Source of the DNA: Enoplolaimus lenunculus
Lineage: Eukaryota; Nematoda; Enoplea; Enoplida; Thoracostomopsidae
Direction: 5' to 3'
Length of the DNA stretch: 64,000 bases
Assembly: GCA_030248215.1 (NCBI GenBank)
Contig: JASANG010001869.1
Location: 1-64,000 of the forward strand
Position numbers and translations under genes: made by a program
Notes under the pieces: model-generated
Databases searched by the model: none
What the model saw: only the letters and a program-made list of their open reading frames with translations
What the model was told of the DNA's origin: nothing
Shown here: in pieces, positions 22,600 to 35,500 of the stretch
Layout: the number at the start of each line of letters is the position of its first letter
Position numbering within the stretch: the stretch's first letter is position 1

Positions 22600-24055
22600 A
22601 ATCAAAACAAAAACTAATTAAAATATATATTTAATGGTTGTTTCACGCAACACATAATATCGAAAGTCGTTCCGAATCAAAACAGTATAAGTATAATACG
22701 TATATACGTACTGTAGTCAGAATGTAACCAATCCATTTTTTGTATTATCCCGGTACTTTTTCGCCGGTTTTTGGATATTCTCGGAATTGATAATTTGGAA
22801 TTTTAAAAGTTTAAGTTCAACCTCTCTGACGAATTTCTGATTTTTAACTAATTAATAAGTGCACGACAATAATAAAATAAAAAATGTTTAAAATAGCTGT
22901 TAACTATTTAATTTGTGCGATAAAAACGTTCCATGTTAACATGTGTGATGATGACAGATGCAGATCCAATTTGTATGGTGTAACATTTTTTATAACGTTG
23001 CGGTAAAACTTAATTTTTCAGTAACACTTCTTTTTCAATATAAACGTAACCGCTTCCAGTACAAAATGCGGTGTTATTTTTACTTTGCAGATTGAAAGTA
23101 AAACCGTAAAAAACACGGAGATGAGGCTTCACAAATAAATATAGTAAAATAGCTTGGTAAAATATGCGTTTTAGCTATATATGAAATTGTTCTCAAAGCG
23201 CGCGGAGCCTTAGGTCGAGTTTCTACACTGGGTATAGCCATTCTAACGCGATAAGTTTGGCTGGAATTTGGAGAAATATGGAGAATTTCAGTGTAATTCT
23301 AATGGGGTTAGGATTGCACGGCTTGGGAAAATCTGGAGCATCTTGTATCTTGTGAGCCGGTGGCTGAATTTAGTCAGAATTTAGGCACACCTTTCACGGA
23401 GCAATTTCCAGTCAGTCTACAACCACTAGGATAACTGTAATTCGTTGTCGTATATAACTGCGGTATCCGGTGTCATAATTAGTATTGGATGAGGCATTAA
23501 ACCTTTAAACAACCGCTTCACTGAATAAGAGCTACTAGCATCATTGGGATACATTTAAAATGTACGTTGGTGATCGAATTGGAAAGCTTATAAAAATCAC
23601 GGACTTCTCACATAGCAAAGAGACTTCTGGAGAAAACCAAAACTAATTTCTATAAGATTTTACGTTCTTTGTTTGTTCTTATCTTCTACTTTGTTTCATC
23701 TTTTATTTTTTTATGTTGCCTGACCTCGGCCATCTTCGCCCGAGCCAGGTGATTCTTCCAATATAACACATCACTATCCTATCTATTGTGGTAAGTTGGG
23801 TTTTTCTAGGGTACGACGGATTTTAGTTCTGAGTGCTTGCAGCTGAAAACGAGGGGTGTTCTTACGGAAATTCGATGCCATGACCAACAGATTATCAGTT
23901 CAATGCATATTATATTGCACATGTTAATCAACATTGTACCAATTGATGTATATGTACGTATTCATTCAAATTTCACACAGAAAAACGTTCGTATAGTTGT
24001 TAATTGATGAAACCTAAGGCGAGGTTTGGTGAAAATGGTACCGATAAATATCAAT
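22600..24055. other. Upstream region of LCMT1, no gene seen
   Basis: AT-rich DNA ahead of the LCMT1 start codon. It must hold the LCMT1 promoter, but I can point to no clear core element. Near 22740-22800 there are CCGGTNNTTT words of the CCGG-rich MITE type. No exon recognised. Confidence 0.4.
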
Positions 24056-24059
24056 AGTG

Positions 24060-24787
24060 TCAGTCGCTGCAGGAACCGGGACTTTTGACCTTTTAACTAA
24101 GCAGCTTAAAAAGCGGGTTGCGGGTGGTTTCCAACTAGCGACTTTCTGCTGTCAGGCAGACGCTGTTACCATTGACCACGCAGCCCGCCTCTCCAACTGT
24201 TTCTGTTGTCGACCATATGTCAACCGTATGATGCCGGCTAGCATACATACACTGCACTGCACTATATTGCATGTGCACAAAACAGACCAGCATGTCTCAC
24301 ATGCTTAGAAATAGTTCATAATACAGACGATATCCAGAAGGCTGTCTCGAAAACCACCATGCATAGGCTGAGAGTTCGATCCCCGCTCTAGCCCGCTTTT
24401 CCAGCTGCTTAGTTGAAAGGTTTGATGTCCCGGTTCCTACCTAGACTGACATGGGGGCTACGCCGTGAGCGCAATGGTAAACTGCCGCGCTATGAATACG
24501 GTATCCAGTCGAAAATAGGATGGACGGTCAAGGGACGACCTTGTTGAAAATAAGGACATGTAAGCATGTGAGACATGCTTGTGCTGGTGCATATGCAATA
24601 AATGCAATGCACATTGTGTTGTACGGTCGACACATATAGTCGACGAAAAATGCAGTTGGAGAGGCGGGCTACGTGGCGCAGTGGTAGAGTGCTCGCTTAA
24701 GGATCCGTAGGCTGAGAGTTCGATCCCCGCTCTAGCCCGCTTTTCCAGCTGCATAGTTGAAAGGTCTGATGTCCCGGTTCCTACCAT
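24060..24787. mobile_element. Composite tRNA-derived SINE cluster
   Basis: Three tRNA-related cassettes lie together. At 24664-24740 (+) a tRNA-like head keeps a 7-bp acceptor pairing (GCGGGCT with AGCCCGC), an A box TGGCGCAGTGG and a B box AGTTCGATCCC. A shared tail (CTTTTCCAGCTGC..GTCCCGGTTCCTACC) follows it. A partial copy with the same tail is at about 24367-24455 (+). A third, with a different head, lies reversed at about 24060-24190. A leader of ~110 bp with ATGTGAGACATGCTTG precedes each full head. Another tRNA-like stretch (GCGCAATGGTAAACTGCCGCG) follows the partial copy. Confidence 0.75.
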
Positions 24788-24789
24788 GC

Positions 24790-25905
24790 CCTAGCAAATA
24801 CAATCCGTCAAGATTAACCAATCAGTTCCGAAGATTTTAGATTTAAGCATTTGACTCAAACTCAGACCATCTGCGATATTTGGCATACGCGCTCAAAAAA
24901 TACTAACCAGTCGCCTAACTAGCTAGGTAAATTAAATACGTTTTATAGTAGAACCTGTTAATAAATTTCCATATTTTAAAAGCAATTTAGCGCGTTTATT
25001 GCTAAACTGAAGCCAATAATTCCAAAATACGACAACGAAAAGGTTGTCGACGCCGTTGCCACTCTATACTTTGAAGTGTTAAAGCTTAATGTGTTGCGTT
25101 TATTTTTTACTATTGTGGGCATTATTTAATGCTTCATAAGTTATATACTCTAACTAAGTTCGCTCTGTTTATTTTAAATCCTGTTAAATTTAAAGTGGTT
25201 TAGGTATTTCTTGTGTCTAGAAATTGGAGCAAGGGGAATGTATCCCTTATCTCTCCTTGCATACGCCTCTGGATCAAATTGGAATGCAGCTGCTAAAAAC
25301 AGAAAGGAAGCCGATGCCAAGCCGGAAATATGACCCTGCCCATGCTAAATCAAATACTAGTAAACGTCGCGACTCACTTTGGGTATAGGTAGCATCAATA
25401 TATCGTTTATTAATAGTTGACAAAATCCTTATGCTTTGACGTAAAAATCAGAGCACAATGCGAAACAAAAGAACACGTAATGATACCAAACACAAATACA
25501 CAATGATCGTTTAGCATTTAGCAGATCACAATTCGATCAGAAACAGCACATATATAGCCATGTACATATTACTATTCACCGAGATATATAATTGTACCCT
25601 GAGAACGCAATCAGTACTTCACCAAAAATCCATTGCTTGTTTTATCCATGTTATCCACTCAAACTTATGGTCGGTCGTCGGCGTCGGTGTTCGGTTAGTG
25701 GGAGACCCTTCTGGTGGGAGGGCCGGGGCCGAGCCTCCCGGACCCCCCTTAATCCGGCGCTGCTACCAAGGGAAATTCTCCCCTCATAAAATAAATTTTT
25801 TAAATTGTTTTTCACTCACTAAATAAATTGTCTTGTCTCGACTCTTTAAACTTTAAAAAAGTGAGTCTTGAAATTTCCGGACAATTTTTTGTATGCAGGA
25901 TGCAG
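24790..25905. other. Intergenic, no gene seen
   Basis: AT-rich DNA. A GC-rich patch at about 25660-25760 (GGAGGGCCGGGGCCGAGCC) looks like a transposon remnant. The open frames across it are not recognisable proteins. Confidence 0.4.
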
Positions 25906-25909
25906 CCAC

Positions 25910-26309
25910 CAGGGTGTAACCGGAATTCCGGTTCCGGAAGGGAAATCCGGTAGTTTTCACTATCCGGTTCCGGTAAAAATTCTGGTATTTTTCACCGGAA
26001 TTTTCCGGTATTTTCGGTATTAAAAATTTTTTCTCATGCAAAAATTTAAGGAAAATTGACATATTATTGCTACTTATTTTTCCAAATATGTTGCGTGTAT
26101 TGCCCAAATTTTCAATTTTTGTCATAGTTTAATTGATTATGCGTTACCAGCTACTACATTTGCTTCAAGATTTTGGCATCATAAATGGTGTGTCTACACC
26201 GTTAAAATCGATAAAATAGCGTTTGAATTTTTCGGCAAGAGTTCCGGTATTTTTTTAACTTTTCGGTTCGGTTCCGTTACCGGTATTTTATAATTCCGGT
26301 TGCACCCTG
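25910..26309. mobile_element. hAT-type MITE, complete
   Basis: The inverted ends CAGGGTGTAACCGGAATTCC and AATTCCGGTTGCACCCTG are flanked by GCAGCCAC (25902-25909) and GCTGCCAC (26310-26317), an 8-bp duplication with one mismatch. The inside is rich in TTCCGGTATTTT. Other members are at 53705-58800 (interrupted), about 61645-61735 and 63901-64000. Confidence 0.88.
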
Positions 26310-26356
26310 GCTGCCACCCCTTAAATTCCCCGCAAGTTTAGAAAACCCTCAGTAAG

Positions 26357-26671
26357 ATGAAGGCTGAAGCACCGCAAACACTCCCCACGCTAAGCAATTC
26401 AATGGAACATTTATTTACAGTGATTGCGGCTTTCTTCAATTTCGGCAGCTCTAAAACCTGCATAGAGTCCCATGAAACTGTGAACGGTTGTTCAGGTGCG
26501 ACATGTCCCTGTAAATTGAATGTGAATGATACCACAACAACTCTCAGACGTTCTATTGCTCAACTTTCGTTGCCTTCTATTGACAACGTAAAAGTTCCCC
26601 CACATTTCAGTCTGGAACAGGAATTAAGAAGTGAAATCGTAGAACATTTTCTCATAAGGAATACATACTAA
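26357..26671 (+). CDS. Open frame of 104 codons, unknown protein
   Basis: An ATG-initiated frame with varied codon use between two MITEs (25910-26309 and 26731-27399). The product is not repetitive, with a short cluster CSGATCPC and a charged C-terminal part (SLEQELRSEIVEHFL). I recognise no family. It could be a small single-exon gene, an exon, or a gene fragment. No splice sites chosen. Confidence 0.3.
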   Translation: MKAEAPQTLPTLSNSMEHLFTVIAAFFNFGSSKTCIESHETVNGCSGATCPCKLNVNDTTTTLRRSIAQLSLPSIDNVKVPPHFSLEQELRSEIVEHFLIRNTY

Positions 26672-26730
26672 ATGCTCTTGGTCAATTTCGTTCAAAAGTT
26701 GTACGATATTTATTTATACGATCGTGCTAA

Positions 26731-27399
26731 TCCGGGGTTCACGTTATAACTGGGGCAACCTGGAACACGGTTCGTCCGTATTACAATAGCGGGTAACATT
26801 TTGTCTGCACGGTGATCCGCTGTCAATTCAAAAAATTTGAATTGTCTGCAATCCTGACGTGAAATTCACTGTTACTGCAATGTCATATATTGAAACTAAT
26901 GTGTGTCATTATCATATGACATGTTTGAAAATGTCTGCAAGGCTGTGGTAAGCTAGCCTGAATGTCTCATAGAATGTCATAGGTATGATACTAAAATTTC
27001 AAATTTGATTTTTTCTTAGGAATATATTTAAGGAAATTTTCACTGGAAACACAAAAATAGAAACAAATTCAACATTCGTTATTATTTATTAATGCTATAC
27101 ATATATAACTTCCTACAGTTATATTAGTGTTCGTAAATTATGTCGTCCTGAATAATATGTGATATTTGGTTGAATTTTGGAATATCATATAATATGCGCA
27201 TAAATGCCAAGTGATATCATGTGATATTACTATTTGTATGCAATGATCCCTTGAGATCAAGGATTGGTAAGTCAATGGTATATGGCATTCACATTTTGTC
27301 GCCATATCCTCAATTTAAACCACAAAAATTTTGTTGACGTTGAATCAACATGAGACGAAACGTGTTCAATGCTGCCCCAGGCATAACGCGAATCCCGTA
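26731..27399. mobile_element. Harbinger-like MITE with TAA target duplication
   Basis: The left end TCCGGGGTTCACGTTATAAC, then TGGGGCA, pairs with the right end TGCCCCAGGCATAACGCG, then AATCCCGTA. TAA flanks both sides (26728-26730 and 27400-27402). It is the same family as 59231-59908. The interior repeats ATATGATATT-like words and is non-coding. Confidence 0.75.
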
Positions 27400-27851
27400 T
27401 AAAAGCGAGGCATCTTTTTTGTGTTGTAAAAGTAATTAGAATGTGTAGCTTTTTTACTAATGTTCGTTCAACCGGAAGCGTCGCAATCTCTGTCTGTAAT
27501 CAGATGATTTTGTGATTGGGTGGTAACCTGTAGAATTTCTACAAGGCAGATATTTTCAAACGCGTATAACACCTATTAGCAATAGCGATAGGTTTTCAAA
27601 CTGATGAACTCCTGCAATTGCGAATCAGAAATTTTACATAACAGATACCGATGTACGGTAAATTATGCGTGGTTTACTTTGATTTTCACCGCCATGTGAA
27701 ATTTCACACCTGCTATCGACGCTGGCTTAATTGCAACCATCCAAAATTTTTCAAACGACACACGACAGATGCATTTTTCGAAAACGTAGGTATAACCTAC
27801 ATGCCTAACTATTTTAGCAAAATGATGTTGCCGGAACGGAAAGTGCTTGAT

Positions 27852-30698
27852 TTAACCCTTTCATGCACATATTATATAAAAGTTGTTTCAAAATGATAAA
27901 AATGATTTCTAGGTAACAAAATATGCTTGTTAAGATAATAAAACTCTCAAACCCGTAATTTATTAAAATTTTTCATAAATTTGCTGGTGTCCTCGACTGA
28001 GGACATTGTGCAAACACTGTAGCAAATTAATGCCTCACATTGGAGTGAATGTATGCAAAATTTAGCTGTTAAAACTGTTCTATTTGCTCAGTAAATTGGA
28101 AATAGCATGTTTATTCCAGAAAGAAAACATTTAAATGCATGACAAGTAACGCGGCCAACAGATTATTAGTCGCAGTGTATGAGTTCCGTGTCATAATAAA
28201 ACGTGGTACACATAATTTGTATAACTATTCTGACGATCATCTGCACTATTGTTAAGCTTAATGAAAAGCAATCATACAATCAGTACACACATGAATATTA
28301 TGATTGGCAGCTTCACTGCATTGCTCGCAAATGCGGCTTGTTTTCCTCCGACACCCGTTGGCACGACACCTACCCGCGTATTTACCACTAGTTGCTACGG
28401 AACCATGAGTCCCAGTTTGTGGAACGATCATCGGAACAGCAATTGTTGATGGGTGCTTCTTCGGAGGCAGCGCAGCATTGTTTACATCGCCGGTGCGGGG
28501 TCGACCAGCGCTGCGACGTCGAGCTGAACCTTTTATAATAAGAGCGTATGCAATTGACGACCGAAACTCTAACAGGTCATACTTTAGCGCCTGTTCTTTT
28601 TTGAACGTTAAGCGATAAGCAAGCCATGCGTTAGCACACGCTAAATTGAAAAAATGCCAAAATACCCGGTGATACCATTTCTTATGCTTGAAATAATGTC
28701 TGTAAAGTGCAATTAGCATATCCATTAGATCAACACCGCCCATATTTTTATTATAGTTTTTCACTATAAACGGTTGTTGCACGTCAATTTTTTCCTTTAA
28801 ACGCCTATCGTACCGTTTGCAGTCACCCATAGGTGCGACGCCGCAGCAAGTAGAAATCAAATTTACAGCCCTATTGTCAAACCAGCGAACAACTGTGACG
28901 CCATCGCTTGACGTCACGTAGTCCATGGAGCCGCGACCCTGTTTTTTCAAGGTTTGTTCTGATTTTAGACACTTACCGCCGCCGTATGTTCTTGGCACAC
29001 GGCATGTACCCGTAGCCCAAACTGATACTTCACGAAGTTTGAGAAGCAAATTATAGCTTGAGAAGTAGTTGTCGAAGAACATACGGCAATTGAGACCCTC
29101 CACAGGTTTGCATAAACGCATTACAAGATCACCAGTGCAGCCCAAATCCGCCGATTTTTCCTTAACCGTCCCTGCATAAACTTCAAAATCATAAACATAG
29201 CCAGATACCCCGGCTCGCACCCAGACCTTAAACCCCCATTTTTGAGGCTTCGATGGAAGATACTGCTTTAAATGGTGACGGCCTTTAAACGGAACCAACA
29301 TTTCATCAATGGATTGATGTGATTCAGGGCCAACCAACTCACTGAACACTTCCTTTAGTCGATTTAAAACACCACTAATCCGCCATAATGAGTCTTTACC
29401 CGAAGATTGATGCCCGAAATGAAAAAATGATGCGCTAGTTTCAAATTCTCTTACAGAAATACTGTCCGAAATTATGCGGCATTTTAAGCCGGGGTCTGAC
29501 GACCAATAATGTCGTTTTCTACGGTATCTGATATGAGTCATAACCATGTTAACCCCCAGAAATATTCTTAATTTTGACATATCAAGCACAACCTTTTCGG
29601 GATTACCCGATATTCTTTGCGCGTAAACATTCGTTTCAAAAACAATCATTTGAAGCAAGTCATCCGGAAAATATTGCTCGAAGAATTCTATTGGTTCTGT
29701 CGCGCTGTGCAAGTTTGGTTCATTGCGACCGATAAATTCTGGCACGTTTTCTGAAAAAAGAACCCTGACGCAATTCAAGCAACATTATCACTGCAAATCT
29801 GAGCCCCATTTTATCAAGGTATTCATGACTAAAATACGTACATACTATAGCAACAACCAAGCGAACTATAATTACTACTATAAATAAATTAATTTACGAT
29901 TGTAATATATTTTAAACCTGATACAACTATATATAAATCCTTGAACATACAGGTATTACCTGTAGTATCATTATTCACATGTTTCCACACAGGTGGTCTG
30001 GTTACAGGTACACTATCATTTTCGTGATCTGAATTGGCCGCTTCGCTATCTGAATCACTGGATTCAATTCCTCGACAAGCAAGGTAGTCTCGATCCGTAT
30101 ATCTTGTTTCCAGTTCATCTCCAGTGGCGTCCGAGGAGCTATCATACTCATCCGAAGATTCCAGAAACACAGAATTGTACTTTTTACTCATTGAATAATG
30201 TTTATCGTACCTATTCGTTCCTAAATTACATAAAATAGGCTCTGCTTGTACTACATAATGATAACAACACTTCAGTTAGGTAAAATATTACCCTTTGACC
30301 GAACCCAATAGATGCGGCACGATGTCCTCATTTGAGGACTCAAGTATATATCTTGACATTTTCATATTTTTATCATTTACTGGCGAAAGTGAGCTGAAAC
30401 ACAAATGCTTAGGCCATAAATAACTAATAAAAAATTGTTTCCGCCGTCTATATGGTATATGGGTGGCGCAAGGAACTGAAAAGCTTGACCACGTACGAAA
30501 CACTGACAGGTGTGCTAAATCAAAACTGTTCTCTGCTTCAAACAACTAGCTATGTCAGTAAAATTATCACTGTTATTAAAAGAAATGTACTCACTTGAGG
30601 ACAGCGCGCAGCTAAATTCTTGACTTTTCACGTACTATGCGTTATAAGTTTGTAAATGTGATGTCCTCATTTGGGGACATTGTGCATGAAAGGGTTAA
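27852..30698. mobile_element. Complete piggyBac transposon with TTAA ends
   Basis: The terminal inverted repeats TTAACCCTTTCATGCACA and TGTGCATGAAAGGGTTAA are perfect over at least 18 bp including the TTAA target. Subterminal GTCCTCNNNTGAGGAC-like repeats occur near 27992, 30322 and 30595. The element is 2.85 kb and carries one split transposase gene on the minus strand. Perfect ends and an intact gene suggest a young, possibly active insertion. Confidence 0.95.
28258..30191 (-). CDS. piggyBac transposase (2 exons)
   Basis: Cut-and-paste transposase acting at TTAA sites. Exon 1 is 30191-29960 and exon 2 is 29750-28258. The junction ACAG|GTAATA to TTTTTTCAG|AAAACG keeps the frame, giving 574 residues, a normal family length. 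The N-terminal part is acidic and serine-rich (SSDEYDSSSDATGDE). The catalytic core shows DEMLVPFKGR, MFFDNYFSSYN and NMGGVDLMDM, with the three expected Asp residues. The C-terminal cysteine-rich domain is present: CRANGCRRKTSRICEQC, then HVCTDC. No stop or frameshift seen. The start is the first ATG in the exon 1 frame. Confidence 0.93.
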
Positions 30699-30876
30699 AA
30701 GGCGAAAGACTGAAATATATCAGATGGCATCGTTAAGTTTGTTTCTAGTCAGGTTTTGAGCATTCTATTAATGGGATTTGTCGAAAACTTTTTTCGGATA
30801 CGATACTAGAGTCTGTTGCTTACAGTGTGGACATCTGCCCCACGATAACAAAATTTGTTGCTATCTGCTTCCTGTA

Positions 30877-31067
30877 CACTGCAAAAATTGGTGAGTCAAA
30901 TTGACTCTCTCCGAAATAGGCTCTACGGGACTACACAAATTGAGTCGGATTCGACTCAATATAAAGTCGCACGTTTGACTATGGTGAAATCGAATTTGAC
31001 TCAGTTTATGTAGTCCCATAGAGCCTATTTCGGAGAGAGTCAATTTAACTCACCATTTTTTGCAGTG
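30877..31067. mobile_element. Foldback MITE, TA target, near-perfect long arms
   Basis: The two halves are near-perfect inverted copies over about 80 bp, from CACTGCAAAAATTGGTGAG outward, with GACTCTCTCCGAAATAGGC in both arms. TA flanks both sides. A related element with the same end (CACTGCAAATTCC) is at 42469-42634. Confidence 0.85.
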
Positions 31068-31229
31068 TAGGTGGTTCTTAACACCGGTTGTTCCCTGGCT
31101 TACCTTCCGTACATATAAAATTTTTTGTTGACGGCTGTGTCTTCGAATTTTATTCTTATTGAAAGCATTAAATCAACAAAAAATCGCAGATGTCACCTCA
31201 CCATTAATTAACTTTAGTAAATGTCATAT

Positions 31230-32324
31230 TTAGGCAGGTAAGGTCGCTATATCTTTCTGAGGTTCTTCCCAATCAGAGCTTTGAAACTCATAGACGGATA
31301 AAGGTGTTTCTGTGGTTTTTCCGCCATGCTCGCCACCTAAAGTGTTGTTGTCGCTTCGAGTTTGCTGTGGATAACATACTTTGGAAGTTGTGTCATGGCC
31401 CAATGAACATTTTGCCTAAAATATGAAGAGCATTTGCTTCACAAAAACCGAAACAGTCTAACAGCTAGAAAGAAACATGGGAGGAAAATTGGGATTGTCA
31501 GTTACATGTTTTTATCCCTTTGATAGCAAACAGGTTGCATAGAATTGTTAGAACTATTACAAAACTTATATAGCAACATATGTCCCTAAATTCATGGATT
31601 AGATTCCTATACTCACTGAACAATACGAGTATACAGCTGATGGTAGTGCAGCGGCTCGCGGCGATTTCCGGTACAGTAAAGTATAACGCAACCCTAATAG
31701 TTGTTACACTTTTTTATAAAAAGGTATTAATACATGGGCAACCTAGGGAACTGTTATTATGTACTCTGAATGTTAATATATAATGAGACGGGTTTTAAGC
31801 AAACAACAAGGCGCGTAGGTTAAAATGCTTTCCGCACAGAATATATTCATTTGCACACTCTTGTCGGTTGCGTTAATTTTTTAGAGTTCCCACTATTTCC
31901 AAGTACCGTTGAAGTCCAGTTGTTGTTCGAATCTTCAACTCCTGAGATTTGTTTGATACTTTTGGGCTTTTGTTCGTAAGACCTATCCGGTTGCACTGAC
32001 AAGTTATATCCGCCGGAACGTAGGAAACAGTGCTTTTTCGTGCAGTTGGAAATTCGCAAAATACACCATTCAAGCACTTCTGCCAGAGTCAATATTGAAG
32101 CACCAAGGAACAGGCCAAGTGTGCCTCCAACATCACCTATAAATAGCTACAACAAAATCGAAACCAACAACAACTACTACAACAGCAGCAACAGCAGCAG
32201 CAGCAACAACAACAACCACAACAACAGCAACAGCAACAGCAACAGCAGCAGCAGCAACAACAACAACAACCACAACAACAACAACAACAACAACAGCAAC
32301 AGCAACAGCAACAGCAGCAGCAGC

Positions 32325-32394
<70 letters not shown>

Positions 32395-32493
32395 ACAACA
32401 ACAACCACAACAACAACAACAACAACAACAACAGCAACAGCAACAGCAACAACAGCAACAACAACCACAACAACAACAACAACGATAACAACG

Positions 32494-32527
<34 letters not shown>

Positions 32528-35500
32528 ATCAAACACGAATCGTTGATTTTGTGTCAGAATATCCAAAAATTATGCATCAAATTATCGCAAAACGTTCAAA
32601 ATTTATAGTTTTCAGTTGCAAAAACTTTTATCGTGCAAAATTGACCCCGTCTAACCAACGAAGTATACATTTTCACATTGTTCTTTTTGAGAAGCTCGCA
32701 AGACAAATTGTACACGTGCATCCTAACAGTTAAAAAATAACTTTTACGGTTCAAAAAATGCATATGTATTGGCTCATGCTAATTATAGCCAACTGTAGCG
32801 CACTTCCGTTGTACCAAGGCCAAACTTAAGCCTAAGGCCTTAGTATAATCTTAAGATCAACCCTAGACCCTAATAATAGTCTAAGCCTAGATAAAACCTA
32901 AGCCATAAGCCTAATCTTAGCCTAAAAGCACAAAATAACCCTTTTGTTGTGCAAAAAAGATCTAAATATGAAGGACGTATATATAAGCAAAGCATAATAC
33001 TAATTTGTAACGCCTAATTTTAATTGAAAGCCTCAACCTAAGCCTAAGTTCCTACCATCTGAGTTAACCGGTGTCATGGTATCAAAGTGTTCAGCCCCCT
33101 TCCAATTAACATGAGCCGATATGTTGATTTGAGTACACTGGACTTTAAATACTTTTATCTGCCTGATTTTAAAGTTTGAAGTGCCTATTTCTGCATTTTT
33201 TAAATTTAACATTGCATTATATTACAGATTGACTGTTGTTATTTTTGCTATATGTTTCAACTTTTCTCATTCTAAAATGATTATCCTTACATAAAAGACT
33301 GAACGCATCATAGCTTTTGATTTGACGCAAAATGCCGACGCTCATTTGTTGTAGATAGACGTTCAACGCTAACAGATTTCGTCTGTAAAAATTTTCATGG
33401 GATGATCAAGCATTCCATAATCGCTACCGTGCCTAGTCCCTCAAAAGGTGAAATGATCATTCTAACAGTTGTAAAGTATGATTTATTGTTGAAGAATTTC
33501 AGCATATTATTCACCGTCATACTCTATTTTGTACGCCAACACCTATTTCTAGTTCAAATTTTTTAAATACAAGACTGAACTCAAAGTCTTTAATTGTAAC
33601 GTTAGTTTTTACTTACATAATCTTTATGCTTTTACGTAGAGTAACTTTTCTCAGCAGAGAAAACAAACTCAAACTCACAATTTTAGAGATGTCACTGAGT
33701 TGCGATCAGAATACAAGTGTTTCATTCTGGCCTACGTATAACCTCCGCAAACAACAAAGAAAGTTAACTAATTACTGCTGGCCCAACAAGCTGCAGGCCG
33801 AATGAGAGTAAGCCTTTGTGTCTGTGTGTTTGCCTGCGGTCATGTACTTCTGCGGGTGTGCACTTAATTTTGACTACAACTGTAACCTGTAAAAATCATC
33901 ATCCAACGCCAGAGAATTGTTATACTCAACGAGATTTTGTTGCAAATGGTGTAAAAGCCGATGGTACTGTTCGCTCAAATTCATCGCTGTTCCTTCGATT
34001 TGTTGAACTTCAATGTTAATCGACGGCAAACAATCTCGCAGTTTGAATAGATGATGACTCGGCCGATTTTGCTGGTTGTCCTCCTAAAATTATTCAAAAT
34101 CTTACGAAAACTCAACAGTTTCTGAATCTGAAACAGTTAATTTCACACATTTTCCGATTGTTGTTGTTTGTCAAACTTTTTATGTTTTTATAAAATTGCT
34201 CAACGCTCGCTTATCGACCCGCACAAAGCAAGCTCACCTTGCTAGGGGGCTAAACATTTTTTCAGTAGGGCACATAATTCTTTTCAAAAACTTACAAGCA
34301 AGGTTGAAAATTTTCTAGGTTGGCGAAAATTCTTCCACGGGTGGTTGAGCCCCCAACATACCTCTGGATACGGGCGTGTCCCTTACCTAATTTTGGCTCC
34401 TCTAGAAAATTTTGAATCCGCCATCGAAAACTTTAGTATGCCCTCCTAATACTTTTTGACTCCGCCCAGCAAGGTGAGCTGGTTACAGGCCTGTGTCATA
34501 CAAGTTCAAAAGCATTCAATACTCTTCGCAGACACGGATTGACTATTCACCACGGTCATCACCCTTGCATCAGCCTATTGCAAGCATTCTTATATGTGTA
34601 ACACTTGCAAACAATTGGTGATAAGTCCATATTACTTGAAATTAGCGCATGGTGTGATTTGAAATTTTTCAAAGTTATTGCGTTTGATCTATATATCTTG
34701 CTAGCGTACAGAATTTGAAATCTGATACTGTTTCAGGTCAATTATTACAGAAACTATTACTAACTGGTAATAGGTGGCACGCACAGTTGATAATACGTCT
34801 ACTTATTACAAGGTTCATTTTAAATTAGCTCTTTACAAAAATGCAGAAATATTTGACCGTTTTTAGTCTAACCTGAAAAGCTTCTTTAATTCTATCAGCA
34901 TTCAAAGGGTCTTCATACATCGCCAACAGCCGATCCAAACTGTTTCTGGCGTCTTCGAGCTGAGTCTCGACTGCTTTGGTTTGTACGACAATTCGTTTCA
35001 TTTTTGTCTGAAAAAATTAAATTTAAATTCTCGAAAACGACATAAAGCTTTTAGTTCAAACGTTTAATAAGGGTTTGCTTATAGTTCGTAAATAATAATC
35101 GTTTCAAGCTACATGTTTAAATTGTTGAACGCTTCCTATAATGGTTGTTGGCAAGTTAAAGTAACATGGCGAACCTGTGCATAACAAATCTAGAAGGCAC
35201 ATACTGTTTGTCGTAAACTTTGTAAAAAGCGATTGGTGCATTTTTTTAAATTGATCACTTTTCGTAAAAAATTATTTTGTCTCAAAAGCCATTTAACCCG
35301 AAGTCAGCTCTTGAATAAAATAGCAACTGCACAACCGCCGTGCTGTTATATACACAATCTGTGCCCATTTTTTTCAATTGTGTGCCGCATTTGTATATCA
35401 TCACTTGGCGATAGGTCACGTCATGATTTTCTTAAAGCAATTTGCCGTGAGCTGGAGGTTCAAATTTTAGCGAATTTATGGCACTCAATTTATGTTGGAA

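Noticed and set aside
27651-27896. Plus-strand frame of 81 codons beside the piggyBac
   Set aside because: It runs into the transposon end and has no recognisable domain or splice context.
32133-32566. Long minus-strand frames of poly-Cys, poly-Leu and poly-Val, and a poly-Asn/Ser frame on the plus strand
   Set aside because: All are translations of the CAA/CAG triplet array, open in every frame.
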